Assembly: GCF_000425545.1 (NCBI RefSeq)
Contig: NZ_AUDQ01000003.1
Location: 1-64,000 of the forward strand
Direction of reading: 5' to 3'
From: Sporosarcina ureae DSM 2281
GTDB taxonomy: Bacteria; Bacillota; Bacilli; Bacillales_A; Planococcaceae
Length of the DNA: 64,000 nt
Shown here: positions 24,382 to 33,942 of the stretch, in pieces
Position numbering within the stretch: the first letter of the stretch is position 1
How the letters are laid out: the number at the start of each line of letters is the position of its first letter
Position numbers and translations under genes: made by a program
Notes under the pieces: generated by a model
The model's input: only the letters and a program-made list of their open reading frames with translations
The model's database searches: none
Told to the model about the DNA's origin: nothing

Positions 24382-26577
24382 TTACGTATTCAAATCGATA
24401 ATTCGACCTTCAATTTCAGGCTTAACTGTTCCAAGTTTGATCATGTGATCGCGTAAGTTAACCCAGTCATCCAAACCGAGATCAGTCACTCGACCATTTT
24501 CATATGCTTCTTCAAGCACTTTAAAACCATCTCCGCCTCTTGCTGTAAAGGCATTTGTCGTGACAACGTATTCTTTATCCATTTCCACATCAACGAACTC
24601 GCCATTCATTTTTACTTGCATAGTCTGAATGCGTTGGCCCACTTCTTTACTGCTATCGAATGTTATTTTCATTCCTGACATATGCAAGAAACCGCCTTCT
24701 TCATTAGGTGAGTTTCGCACACTATGCTCAAGCGTATTTTTAATTTCTTCACCCGTGAGCGTAACAAGAGATAATGTATTTCCGAATGGCAGTACTTCAA
24801 TTACTGCTCCGACCGTGACTTGTCCTTTATCCAAATGGTTACGGATTCCCCCACCGTTTTGCAGAGCAATTACCGCTTTAGGATCGTATTCTTTTGCTTT
24901 TTCCAGCATTCCATCCGTTATTAAGTTTCCTAGTGCTGTTTCATTCGCACGGACACTTTCCGTTATATTCTCTTCTCCACGACTTCTTGGATTTGGCAGA
25001 TCCACTTCTAATGTTGCGCCAATTTCTTTACCAAACGTTTCATCAATTTTCCCAGAATATTTTAGAAGTGCTTCCGCTGCTTCTGCGTCATTCACTTTGT
25101 CTTTTAAGCTGATTAATTCGCCAGCATGTCCTGTTATGACACCTTGCTTATCAAATTCTACGTCTAACGTTCCCAGATGAGTCAAGTATTGATCAGCTTG
25201 AACTATGACTGTAGGATCTTTGCTTTCTCCACTAGCATTTTTGTCGACAATGACCGGTTCTGACAGTTTCGTATGTGAATGCCCACCGACGATAATATCG
25301 ATGCCTTCAACGGCTTGAGCTAGAAGCAAATCATTTCCTACAGACGGATCACTATCGAATCCAAGATGATTTATCGAAATAATTTTATTGACTCCTTGGC
25401 TCTCAAAGTAGGCTACGGCTTTTTCAGCTGACTCTTTATAATCCAAAAACTCTACTGCTCCTGGACTAGCGACAAACGCTGTGCTTTCAGTCGTCAATCC
25501 GAAGATACCAACCTTTTCCCCATTCACTTCTTTGATTAAGCCTTTATGAATTTCTCCCAATGCCGGTGTGCTCGTAAATTCTGTTTTGCTTACTAGGTTT
25601 TTCAGAGCTGGGTCTTTAGAGAAATCAATGTTGGTGCCGATTACAGGGAAATTAGCGCCTTTCACAAAATTCGCCAGTGATTGGTGACCGTTTTTACTAT
25701 CACCTAAATCAAACTCATGATTACCAAATACCATTGCATCCAGACCCATTAAATTCATCAGTTCTAGATCAGCTTGTCCTTCAAACTCTGAGAAATATAA
25801 TGTTCCCGAGAACACATCTCCCCCATGAAGAAGCAATGCATCTGGCTTGTCATTTCGAACTTCTTTAATAGCGGTTATGGCTTTCGGCATTTCCGCAACG
25901 CGTGCATGCGTGTCATTCATATGCATCAATGATAAGGTGAAATCGCTTGGTTGTAGCTGGTTGGCACGATGGATGAATGAGGAGAATGCACCTCGTGTGA
26001 CAGGCTCATTCGGTCTAAAATCACTCAGTTGATCCGTTAAACCAAGATTCGCAAGGATTTGCACACCTCTTCTGTGTGACTCTCCTACATTCGATAAGTT
26101 AATTTCCACTTTCTTGCCTGTATCGTATTTCTCAAGATCTAATGCATTCACTAGTACGTTTGCCATTTGCTGACGTGTCAGGGCGGCTGTTGGTTTGAAA
26201 TTCCCATTTGAGTCCCCTTTAAATACATTGGCATTCGCTAGAGTTGCCATTTCTTTTGCATAGAAACTGTCACCAGAAATATCTTTAAACTTTTTTAATA
26301 CATCCGCCACATCAGTTGGTTCTTCAAAGTCCCCTAACTTTGCCAAGATTAACGCTGCGTGACGACGCTCAATTGAATGCCCAGGCTTGAACTGATTTTC
26401 CGAATAGCCACGAATGATTTGTTGATCCGTCAACGCTTTAATGGCTTCATAATGAGTGTTGTCCTTTGATACATCGGTATACCATTGCTCAGCCGCATCT
26501 ACAGAACCCCCCGCCAATACAATCGCGCTAGCGACAGCAAAAGTCGCTCCAAACCTATGCACTTTTCTTTTATTCAT
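24382..26577 (-). CDS. S-layer-anchored 5'-nucleotidase (three SLH domains plus metallophosphatase)
   Basis: This 731-residue exported protein has a signal peptide cut near VDA-AEQW and three SLH domains (about 30-80, 88-135 and 150-195), which bind pyruvylated cell-wall polymer. The metallophosphatase domain follows with MNDTHA, GGDVFSG, GNHEFD and GGHSHT. A 5'-nucleotidase C-terminal domain with NGGGIRN and GGDGF completes it. It would release nucleosides and phosphate from nucleotides at the cell surface. The start at 26577 has a ggggggt ribosome site; the reading to 26643 does not begin with a signal peptide. It is a single gene closed by a strong terminator. Confidence 0.9.
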   Translation of the reverse strand: MNKRKVHRFGATFAVASAIVLAGGSVDAAEQWYTDVSKDNTHYEAIKALTDQQIIRGYSENQFKPGHSIERRHAALILAKLGDFEEPTDVADVLKKFKDISGDSFYAKEMATLANANVFKGDSNGNFKPTAALTRQQMANVLVNALDLEKYDTGKKVEINLSNVGESHRRGVQILANLGLTDQLSDFRPNEPVTRGAFSSFIHRANQLQPSDFTLSLMHMNDTHARVAEMPKAITAIKEVRNDKPDALLLHGGDVFSGTLYFSEFEGQADLELMNLMGLDAMVFGNHEFDLGDSKNGHQSLANFVKGANFPVIGTNIDFSKDPALKNLVSKTEFTSTPALGEIHKGLIKEVNGEKVGIFGLTTESTAFVASPGAVEFLDYKESAEKAVAYFESQGVNKIISINHLGFDSDPSVGNDLLLAQAVEGIDIIVGGHSHTKLSEPVIVDKNASGESKDPTVIVQADQYLTHLGTLDVEFDKQGVITGHAGELISLKDKVNDAEAAEALLKYSGKIDETFGKEIGATLEVDLPNPRSRGEENITESVRANETALGNLITDGMLEKAKEYDPKAVIALQNGGGIRNHLDKGQVTVGAVIEVLPFGNTLSLVTLTGEEIKNTLEHSVRNSPNEEGGFLHMSGMKITFDSSKEVGQRIQTMQVKMNGEFVDVEMDKEYVVTTNAFTARGGDGFKVLEEAYENGRVTDLGLDDWVNLRDHMIKLGTVKPEIEGRIIDLNT

Positions 26578-26711
26578 CTTTTTACCCCCCACTGTAATAG
26601 TCTGATAGTTGTACATATTCATACTACCAGAATATACCCCCATTTTAATAGAGTGTCAGTATTTTTTTGGAAGTTTTCAATGAACGTACTTGTTATTTTA
26701 TCTTTACCCAT

Positions 26712-26747
26712 AAAAAAACGAGTCGAAGTGATTCGCTTCGACTCGTT
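26712..26747 (-). terminator. mrfA terminator
   Basis: acgagtcgaag pairs with cttcgactcgt, followed on the minus strand by ttttttt, directly after the mrfA stop. Confidence 0.85.
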
Positions 26748-26748
26748 A

Positions 26749-29013
26749 TCACTTTGCCAACTCTGCTAGTAAGCTATGTGCACGATGTTTATTATTCGTC
26801 TGTCCTGCTTCCTGCGCTCCAATACAAACAGGACAGCCATATTCACAACGACATTCCGCTACATGGTCCGCTGCAAGCATCAATAAATCTTTCCAGCGGC
26901 TGTAAATGTTTTCACTCAAACCAATTCCACCTGGATAGCTATCATAAATAAAGAATGTCGGCCGCTCCATGTGAATCGCTTTCACTTGCGGTACGACATG
27001 GATATCACTTCGATCACATTTGATGAATAGCGGCACCAGTGATTGAATTGCATACGCTGCAGCTGTCATCGCGTCAGTCAAGTCGGATTTCTCCCAACCT
27101 TCGGGTACATCGAACGTTAACCACGTGCCTGACGTATGCATTTCTTCCGCAGGCAACGAGATCGGACCTGAACCAATATTGTCATGCGTATCAAATTTGA
27201 TTTTCTTAAAGATTGTCGGAATGGCGAGCACCGCTAAGTCTCCATAAGCTAGCGTACGCTCCCCATCTTCCATTCGCTTATCTTCACTAATGACTTTCAG
27301 TTCAACCGCGAGATTTGCATCGGTGAAATAATCGACATCGACGACGGTCACGTACGCTTTCTTTTCTTCCCAATCCAGTTCCTCTACTTGATACTGCGTT
27401 CCTTGATGTAAATAGATCGCCTCTTCATGCAGCAATGTCATCGCACTGAAGCGGTCCATCTCCCCAATGACGCGAGTTTCTTTCGGAAATGATTGATCAA
27501 TGATGATGACGTTTTCTTGTGAAGCGGAACGTAAACTGATTTCTCCAGCGGGAAAACGATCCGTCATCCAATGCCATTTATCCGATGTTTGTAACAACAC
27601 ACCTTCAGTTTGCAAAAACGCCAGTAATTCCTGTACTTCAAATTCGCCATATATCTCAGTAGAGCTAAATGGTAGTTCGAATGAGGCGCATTTCAGATGA
27701 TCCATCAATATCAGCATATTGTCCGGATGAATATGGATTTCTTCCGGCTGCCTGCCGAGCAAATATTGCGGATGTTGAATAATATATTGATCAAGCGGCA
27801 TCGATTGCGCTACATAAATGATCAGCGCGTCTTCCTGGCGTCTACCCGCCCGACCTGCTTGCTGCAGTGCACTCGCAATATTTCCCGGGTAACCTGTCAT
27901 GATACATGCTTGTAATTGGCCTATATCAATACCGAGTTCCAGTGCATTTGTACTGACGACAGTGCGAATATCACCATTTTTCAGTCCACTCTCGATGGTT
28001 CTACGTTCTGATGGTAAATAGCCTCCACGATAGCCCATTACAGTCTTATCGAATAATTTTTTCTTTGTTAGTTCTTTCATATACGTTACGAGCATTTCTA
28101 CGCGCACTCGACTTCGCGCAAAAATGATCGTTTGAATATGCTTTTGATATAAAAATGCGCCTAAATCACGAACCTCAAGCACTGCACTTCTCCGTATGCC
28201 AAACACATCGTGGACAATTGGTGGGTTATAAAAAACAAAATGTTTCTTGCCGCGTGGTGCTCCGTTTTGGTCAATCAACACCATATCTTTATTCGTCAGA
28301 TTATCTGCCAATTCCTTAGCATTTGAAATCGTTGCAGACGTACAAATAAAAATTGGGTCACTACCGTAAAATCGACAAATACGCTGTAACCTTCTTAAAA
28401 CATGCGCCACGTGACTGCCGAAAACACCTTTATACGTATGGAGTTCATCGACCACGATATATTTCAAGTTCTCAAACAATGAAATCCATTTAGTATGGTG
28501 AGGCAATATTGCAGAGTGGAGCATATCTGGGTTCGTTAAAATAATATGTCCGGATTTTCTAACTTTGGTCCGCAAGCCAGGTGCGGTATCTCCGTCGTAA
28601 GTGTGACTTAAAATCGTTTCGCCACTCGCTTCAATTAAATCATGCAAATCCGCTAGCTGATCTTGAGCCAATGCTTTCGTTGGAAATAAATACAGTGCAC
28701 GCGATGATGGTTCATCCAAAATCGACTGCAATACTGGCAGGTGATAGCATAATGATTTCCCTGAAGCAGTCGGAGTTATGGCCGTAATTGAGTGACCTTC
28801 ACGCACTTTGTCAAATGCTTGTCGCTGATGACTGTATAACTGCGAGATTCCCTTCGTTGCCAGCGCTTTACGAATCGACGCATGCAAGACGGGAGGAAAC
28901 TCCGCCATGACGGCCTCTTGCTCTTTAAGCGTCTCGATATAGGCGATATTTGGACCGAAGCGTGAGTCAGCGAATAGTTCTTGAATGGTATCGGGTATAC
29001 TATGTTTATTCAT
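26749..29013 (-). CDS. mrfA: MrfA (YprA) DEAD/DEAH-box helicase with C-terminal zinc site
   Basis: This 754-residue superfamily 2 helicase has Walker A PTASGKS at 81-87, DELH at 189-192, SAT (TSATIS) and the motif VI QQAGRAGRR. The C-terminal DUF1998-type domain ends with four cysteines in CRCEYGCPVC (721-730), the zinc site of MrfA. In B. subtilis MrfA unwinds or translocates on damaged DNA and works with the MrfB nuclease to remove mitomycin adducts. The start ATG overlaps the stop of yppE by eight bases. The mrfB gene is not next to it but at 14403-15677. Confidence 0.9.
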   Translation of the reverse strand: MNKHSIPDTIQELFADSRFGPNIAYIETLKEQEAVMAEFPPVLHASIRKALATKGISQLYSHQRQAFDKVREGHSITAITPTASGKSLCYHLPVLQSILDEPSSRALYLFPTKALAQDQLADLHDLIEASGETILSHTYDGDTAPGLRTKVRKSGHIILTNPDMLHSAILPHHTKWISLFENLKYIVVDELHTYKGVFGSHVAHVLRRLQRICRFYGSDPIFICTSATISNAKELADNLTNKDMVLIDQNGAPRGKKHFVFYNPPIVHDVFGIRRSAVLEVRDLGAFLYQKHIQTIIFARSRVRVEMLVTYMKELTKKKLFDKTVMGYRGGYLPSERRTIESGLKNGDIRTVVSTNALELGIDIGQLQACIMTGYPGNIASALQQAGRAGRRQEDALIIYVAQSMPLDQYIIQHPQYLLGRQPEEIHIHPDNMLILMDHLKCASFELPFSSTEIYGEFEVQELLAFLQTEGVLLQTSDKWHWMTDRFPAGEISLRSASQENVIIIDQSFPKETRVIGEMDRFSAMTLLHEEAIYLHQGTQYQVEELDWEEKKAYVTVVDVDYFTDANLAVELKVISEDKRMEDGERTLAYGDLAVLAIPTIFKKIKFDTHDNIGSGPISLPAEEMHTSGTWLTFDVPEGWEKSDLTDAMTAAAYAIQSLVPLFIKCDRSDIHVVPQVKAIHMERPTFFIYDSYPGGIGLSENIYSRWKDLLMLAADHVAECRCEYGCPVCIGAQEAGQTNNKHRAHSLLAELAK

Positions 29014-29383
29014 TCACATGGTCCTCTCCTCGATCTGCGTTCATTGCATCCAAAACCGTTTGCAAAGTATAGCGTGCTGCACGGATAGATAGAATAAAAC
29101 GCTTTTTCCCAGTCGCTTTATAGAAAGACTGTACGACGAATTGAGTCATGGAATCCTTTAACGAATCCACTTGCACTTCATGCACATACCGTGGCTTTTC
29201 CTTCTGTATCCACACCTTCATCTCTTCGGCCCACTGCGCGATTGCCTGGTGACTAACATCGGCATACGGCTTCACTTCTTCAAAGAAATCTGGTTCATGA
29301 TCCGTCTCTCTCATATGATAAAAACGCTGTTCACATTCATCACAAATTGTCAGCAATAACTTTGTGTCTTCTATCTTACTCAT
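29006..29383 (-). CDS. yppE: YppE family protein (DUF1798)
   Basis: This 125-residue helical protein has the family motifs DFFEEVKPYAD, WIQKEKPRYVHEVQVDSLKDSM and FYKATGKKRFILSIRAARYTL. YppE of B. subtilis is a four-helix bundle of unknown function. The ATG at 29383 follows aaaggag. It overlaps mrfA and is therefore translated together with it. It is divergent from recU, as yppE and recU are neighbours in B. subtilis too. Confidence 0.8.
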   Translation of the reverse strand: MSKIEDTKLLLTICDECEQRFYHMRETDHEPDFFEEVKPYADVSHQAIAQWAEEMKVWIQKEKPRYVHEVQVDSLKDSMTQFVVQSFYKATGKKRFILSIRAARYTLQTVLDAMNADRGEDHVNE

Positions 29384-29530
29384 TTATATAAAACTCCTTT
29401 AGTATTTCATTGTGATAAAACATCTTATCCTTTATTTTATCAGATATTCAACTACAGCTCCACTTTCTACGAACAAACATTCCAAGCCGTCACGAATTTG
29501 ACTACTTTTAACTCGTTGGAAACTTTCTTT

Positions 29531-29559
29531 TTGGTAACTCGTCTAATAGTCGGTATGAT
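29531..29559 (+). promoter_or_regulatory. recU-ponA promoter (sigma-A type)
   Basis: TTGGTA (29531-29536) and TATGAT (29554-29559) are 17 bases apart, about 26 bases before the recU start. Confidence 0.6.
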
Positions 29560-29585
29560 ATGATGTAGAGTACGAGGTGGTCACA

Positions 29586-30197
29586 TTGGCGATACGTTAT
29601 CCAAACGGAAAAAAGTTCAATCCTTCCGTGTCTTCTACGAAAAAGAAATCCTATGACTACTCCTTCAGTAATCGGGGTAAATCATTAGAAGACGAACTTA
29701 ACGACACAAATGAATACTATTTGGCACATGGTCTTGCCGTCATCCATAAAAAGCCGGTCCCCATACAAATCGTCAATGTTCGCTATCCTGCAAGAAGTGC
29801 TGCAGTGATCACTGAAGCGTATTTCCGTACGCCTTCGACAACGGACTATAATGGTGTGTGGAATGGATATTATGTGGACTTTGAAGCGAAGGAAACGAAA
29901 AATAAAACTTCATTGCCACTGCAAAATATTCATATGCATCAAGTGCAGCACATGAAGCAAGTAATCGACCAATCCGGACTTGCTTTTTTTATTGTGAACT
30001 TTACATTGTTAGATCGATATTTCTTACTGCCATTCGAGGAATTTTATCCTTTGTGGCAGCGCATGGAAGAAGGCGGAAGAAAGTCCATTACGCTTTCTGA
30101 AATAGAAGAACGATCTATCGAAATCAATACCGGTTTTCATCCACGGTTAGATTATATACAAGCCGTGGCGGATTGGATCAAGCGCAAGACAGATTAA
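29586..30197 (+). CDS. recU: Holliday junction resolvase RecU
   Basis: This 203-residue protein begins MAIRYPNGKKF and has NRGKSLEDELN, the RNase-like active site region (DFEAKETKNKTSLPLQNI, with Glu and Lys of the restriction-fold motif) and HQVQHMKQVIDQSG. RecU cuts Holliday junctions and helps with chromosome segregation. The TTG at 29586 is chosen over the GTG at 29577, since gaggtgg lies a few bases before it and the family starts M-IRYPNG. ponA follows 24 bases later, the usual operon. Confidence 0.93.
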   Translation: MAIRYPNGKKFNPSVSSTKKKSYDYSFSNRGKSLEDELNDTNEYYLAHGLAVIHKKPVPIQIVNVRYPARSAAVITEAYFRTPSTTDYNGVWNGYYVDFEAKETKNKTSLPLQNIHMHQVQHMKQVIDQSGLAFFIVNFTLLDRYFLLPFEEFYPLWQRMEEGGRKSITLSEIEERSIEINTGFHPRLDYIQAVADWIKRKTD

Positions 30198-30221
30198 TGA
30201 AAGCGAAAGGCAGGAAATATT

Positions 30222-32906
30222 ATGAGTGATAACATAAACTCGAGAACGGCAAGAAGGAAGAAACAAGTGACGGAGCAACCAAAGCGTCCGCAAAAAAAGC
30301 TCCCTACTGAATTATGGAAGAAAATACTTCTAGGAATTGCGGCGCTTTTCCTTTTAGTGCTAGTTGGCGGGGCTTCTTTATTTGCTTATTATGCAAGTAC
30401 AGCACCCGACTTAGATGAAGAGTTGTTGAAAGATCCCCTCACCTCTAACTTCCTAACAAAAGACGGCGATATATTCATGAAGTTCGGTGCAGAGAAACGG
30501 GAATTCGTGCCATATGAGGAAATCCCCGAGCAAATGAAAGATGCGATTCTTGCTACGGAAGACGTTCGTTTCTTCAAGCATGGTGGGATCGATTTTTATC
30601 GTCTTGGAGGAGCGGTAATTGCTAACTTCCGCAGCGGTTTTGGATCACAAGGTGCTTCGACATTAACACAACAAGTCATCAAAAACTCATTCTTGAAGAA
30701 TGAAAAAACGTTGAAGCGTAAAGCACAGGAAGCTTGGCTTGCGCACAAGTTGGAAAAAGAATATACAAAAGAAGAAATTTTCGAGATGTACTTTAATAAA
30801 GTTCTCATGTCAGGTACTCGCTACGGTATCGGCACAGGCGCAAATTTCTTCTACGGTAAAAAAGTAGGCGAACTGGACTTACCTGAAATGGCCATGCTAG
30901 CGGGTATGCCACAGTCTCCAAACGGCTATAATCCGTTTAAACATCCAGAACGTGCAGAAAAGCGTCGTAATATTGTCCTCACACTTATGGAACGTCATGG
31001 AAAAATCTCCACTGCTGAAATGAATGAAGCAAAAAAAGTTCCAGTCACTTCTACTCTATTGGCTGAAGAAGATCGTGAAGTGTTCGGTAAATACCCAGCT
31101 TATGTAGATGCGGTACTGGATGAAATCGAAGCAGCTGGTTTCACCGATCTCTTATCTGAAGGAGTTACTGTACAAACCGCTTTGGATCCGAAAGTTCAAG
31201 AAACAGTAGAGGCCGCAATCAATGATCCAAGCTATTATGAATCGGATGAAATGGAAGCCGGTATGACAGTGTTGGATACGAAAACAAGTGCGATCGTGGC
31301 TATTGGCGGCGGACGGAATTACTCGGGACGAAACTTGAATTTTGCTGAAGTCAAACGTGCGCCGGGTTCTAGTGTTAAGCCCATTTTATCGTATGGCCCG
31401 GCTATTGAAGAACTAGATTGGTCTACAGGCCAAAAGGTAGTGGATGAACCTTACAGTTATAAAGGTTCAGGTACAGCGATCGGTAACGCAGATGGAAAAT
31501 TCCTCGGTACATTGACTATGCGACAGGCACTGTATTGGTCCAGAAACATACCGGCAGTCAAGACCTTTGAAAAAGTAGGACCGAAGAAAGCCGAAGCCTT
31601 TGCTAAGAAGCTTGGGTTTACGTACAAAAATATAGATTCTTCCAATGCGCTTGGTGGCGGGGATGAATTCTCCACAGTGCAAATGGCAGGTGCTTATGCT
31701 GCTTTCGGTAATGGCGGTATTTACACCAAACCCCATGCTGTTAAAAAGCTTATATTGCGTGATGGCAAGACGGAAAAGAATTTACGTCCGGACCCTGTAA
31801 CGGCAATGAAAGATTCCACAGCTTACATGATTACAGATGTATTACGTGATGTACTTACCGAGTATGAAGCAACAGGAACTCGAGCAAATATTAGCAATAT
31901 GGACATTGCAGGAAAGACAGGTACAACAAATTATTCTGCTGATAGAATGAAGAAAGATAATATGAAAAGTCATTATGTACCCGATACGTGGTTCACAGGC
32001 TATACAACGGAGTACACTATTTCTACTTGGGGAGGTTACGGAAATTACTCACCGATTAAGACCTATGACCAAGGACGCTACGTACCACAAAATCTATTCA
32101 GAACTGTGATGAGTAGCATTGCAAATGATCCAGGGACATTCGTACAACCAGACTCAGTCGAAGAAGCGGCAATTGTGAAAGGTAGCGACCCGATCATGCT
32201 TGCCAGTTCATTCACTTATAGTAATCTCGTCAGTAATGAATTATTTGTCAGAGGTACATTACCTAAAAAAACGTCGATTCCTGAAAAAATTTCCATTCCA
32301 AGTCCGGATGGATTAACTGCACAATTCGATGCAAATTCCAATACGGTTCAATTACAATGGAATTATGATGTACCAGATAAATACAGCAGTCTCGGAAGTC
32401 CTACATTCAACGTAAGTGTCTCTGTTGATGGTGGTGCAGCACAAAGTATCACGACGACCTCCGATAAACAAACGACATACTCTGGTGTGGAATACGGTAA
32501 GAACTACACATTCTATGTCAGTGCCAACATGGGCGGGTATACAAGTGGCTCGGCTACAGCTTCCCTTTTGATAAAAGGCGCTGATGAACCGGTTATTGAA
32601 GATGAGCCAATCGTTGAGCCCGATGAAAACCCAGATGATCAAAATAATATTGAAGATGAGCCATCAGACACTGACTCAAGTGATGGCAATGACTCCGATA
32701 ATGAAGATCCAAATCAATCGGAACAAGACGGCTCGAACAATCAAGATGGCAATAACTCCGCTAATGACCAGAACAACCAAGACCAGAATCAGGACCAAAA
32801 TCAAGGTCAGCCTAACCAAGGACAAGGAAATCAGGGGAACCAAGGGAATCAAGGACAAAACCCTAACGATGCCGGTGAAACGTCATCTGACTCCTCTTCC
32901 AATTAA
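30222..32906 (+). CDS. ponA: Class A penicillin-binding protein 1 (PBP1A/1B)
   Basis: This 894-residue bifunctional cell-wall synthase has one membrane segment (about 34-57). The glycosyltransferase domain has Glu113 in ATEDVRFF and QGASTLTQQ at 143-151. The transpeptidase domain has Ser383-x-x-Lys386 in PGSSVKP, SRN at 440-442 and KTGT at 565-568. A fibronectin-type III-like segment follows (about 690-780). The last 110 residues are a D/E/N/Q-rich disordered tail with GNQ repeats. Such asparagine-rich tails are also seen in B. subtilis PonA. It polymerises and crosslinks peptidoglycan at the membrane surface, guided by GpsB. Confidence 0.95.
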   Translation: MSDNINSRTARRKKQVTEQPKRPQKKLPTELWKKILLGIAALFLLVLVGGASLFAYYASTAPDLDEELLKDPLTSNFLTKDGDIFMKFGAEKREFVPYEEIPEQMKDAILATEDVRFFKHGGIDFYRLGGAVIANFRSGFGSQGASTLTQQVIKNSFLKNEKTLKRKAQEAWLAHKLEKEYTKEEIFEMYFNKVLMSGTRYGIGTGANFFYGKKVGELDLPEMAMLAGMPQSPNGYNPFKHPERAEKRRNIVLTLMERHGKISTAEMNEAKKVPVTSTLLAEEDREVFGKYPAYVDAVLDEIEAAGFTDLLSEGVTVQTALDPKVQETVEAAINDPSYYESDEMEAGMTVLDTKTSAIVAIGGGRNYSGRNLNFAEVKRAPGSSVKPILSYGPAIEELDWSTGQKVVDEPYSYKGSGTAIGNADGKFLGTLTMRQALYWSRNIPAVKTFEKVGPKKAEAFAKKLGFTYKNIDSSNALGGGDEFSTVQMAGAYAAFGNGGIYTKPHAVKKLILRDGKTEKNLRPDPVTAMKDSTAYMITDVLRDVLTEYEATGTRANISNMDIAGKTGTTNYSADRMKKDNMKSHYVPDTWFTGYTTEYTISTWGGYGNYSPIKTYDQGRYVPQNLFRTVMSSIANDPGTFVQPDSVEEAAIVKGSDPIMLASSFTYSNLVSNELFVRGTLPKKTSIPEKISIPSPDGLTAQFDANSNTVQLQWNYDVPDKYSSLGSPTFNVSVSVDGGAAQSITTTSDKQTTYSGVEYGKNYTFYVSANMGGYTSGSATASLLIKGADEPVIEDEPIVEPDENPDDQNNIEDEPSDTDSSDGNDSDNEDPNQSEQDGSNNQDGNNSANDQNNQDQNQDQNQGQPNQGQGNQGNQGNQGQNPNDAGETSSDSSSN

Positions 32907-32953
32907 AAAAGAGCGATTTTACACGCAAACTACGTGTAGAATCGCTCTTTTTA
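32905..32953. terminator. Bidirectional terminator between ponA and ypoC
   Basis: aaaagagcgattttacacg pairs with cgtgtagaatcgctcttttt; it overlaps the ponA stop and ends two bases from the convergent ypoC stop. Confidence 0.88.
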
Positions 32954-32954
32954 T

Positions 32955-33290
32955 TTATTGTTGAACGCGTAACCGCGCTGCTTTCTTTTTCATTTCATCA
33001 TATAGCATGGTTAATTGAATGACAGCATAATGACTGTTTTTTTGATGTTTAATGAACTCGATTCGTTCTTCGTAATTATTTGGCGCAAGTACATGATGCC
33101 GTGTGCCTGTGTGTGGATTTTCCATCTGTTCACTTTGCTCAATTAACGATTCGAGCTGAATGATGGCCGGCTGTATTAATTCCACTTTACGTGGATCATT
33201 TACAGCATATATTTTTTCTAATTCAGGTTGTTGCTGTTCCCATATATCGAGTACTTGTTGTACGTTTTCCTTTAATTGTTCATACGTCAT
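32955..33290 (-). CDS. ypoC: YpoC family protein
   Basis: This 111-residue helical protein starts MTYEQLKENVQQ and has the GTRHHVLAPNNYEERIEFIKHQKNSHYAVIQLTML block typical of the YpoC family found after nth. Its function is unknown. Its ATG overlaps the nth stop (ATGA), so translation is coupled; the longer reading to 33434 lies inside nth and is rejected. The nth-ypoC order matches B. subtilis. Confidence 0.78.
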   Translation of the reverse strand: MTYEQLKENVQQVLDIWEQQQPELEKIYAVNDPRKVELIQPAIIQLESLIEQSEQMENPHTGTRHHVLAPNNYEERIEFIKHQKNSHYAVIQLTMLYDEMKKKAARLRVQQ

Positions 33291-33934
33291 TTCACTTTCA
33301 TCCTTTTTCGGCCTTCGCGGCATAAATCCAATAACGGACATTCTGGACAGTTGGGATTTTGCGCTTTGCAATGATAGCGACCAAAGAAAATCACTTGATG
33401 ATGAGTTTGAGTCCACTTTTCCATCGGTGTCCACCGCATGATTTTTTCTTCTACATCAATCGGGCGATCTTTCCAGCGATTCATACCTAGTCTCTTCGCT
33501 ACGCGTTCGACATGTGTATCGACAGCTAATGCCGGCACGCCGAACGCATTCGACACGACGACATTGGCTGTTTTCCTACCCACACCTGGCAGCGTCATCA
33601 TGACATCTCGATTAGGAGGTACTTCCCCACCAAACTCTTCAATCAACCGAAGGCTAAGCGCTTGGATATTTTTTGATTTATTACGGAACAAACCGATCGA
33701 ACGTATATCTTGCTGTAATTCCTCAATGGGAACGGCCAAATAATCTTCTGGTGTCTCATATTTCTTAAACAGCTCTGCAGTCACTCGGTTGACTAACACG
33801 TCCGTACATTGTGCAGATAAAAGTGTCGCAATCAGCAATTCAAAAGCGTTCTTATGAACGAGTTCACAATGCGCTTCAGGAAACATCTCGTCGAACGTTT
33901 GCAGGCATGTTTGCCACTGTGTTTTTGTCAGCAT
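33287..33934 (-). CDS. nth: Endonuclease III
   Basis: This 215-residue HhH-GPD glycosylase/AP lyase has catalytic Lys121 in LPGVGRKTAN and Asp139 in AVDTHVERV. The [4Fe-4S] ligands are Cys189, 196, 199 and 205 (C-x6-C-x2-C-x5-C). It removes oxidised pyrimidines. The start at 33934 has aggtgaaa before it, whereas the reading to 33964 overlaps the dnaD end without a ribosome site. dnaD lies eight bases upstream, as in other Bacilli. Confidence 0.95.
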   Translation of the reverse strand: MLTKTQWQTCLQTFDEMFPEAHCELVHKNAFELLIATLLSAQCTDVLVNRVTAELFKKYETPEDYLAVPIEELQQDIRSIGLFRNKSKNIQALSLRLIEEFGGEVPPNRDVMMTLPGVGRKTANVVVSNAFGVPALAVDTHVERVAKRLGMNRWKDRPIDVEEKIMRWTPMEKWTQTHHQVIFFGRYHCKAQNPNCPECPLLDLCREGRKRMKVK

Positions 33935-33942
33935 CGTTTCAC

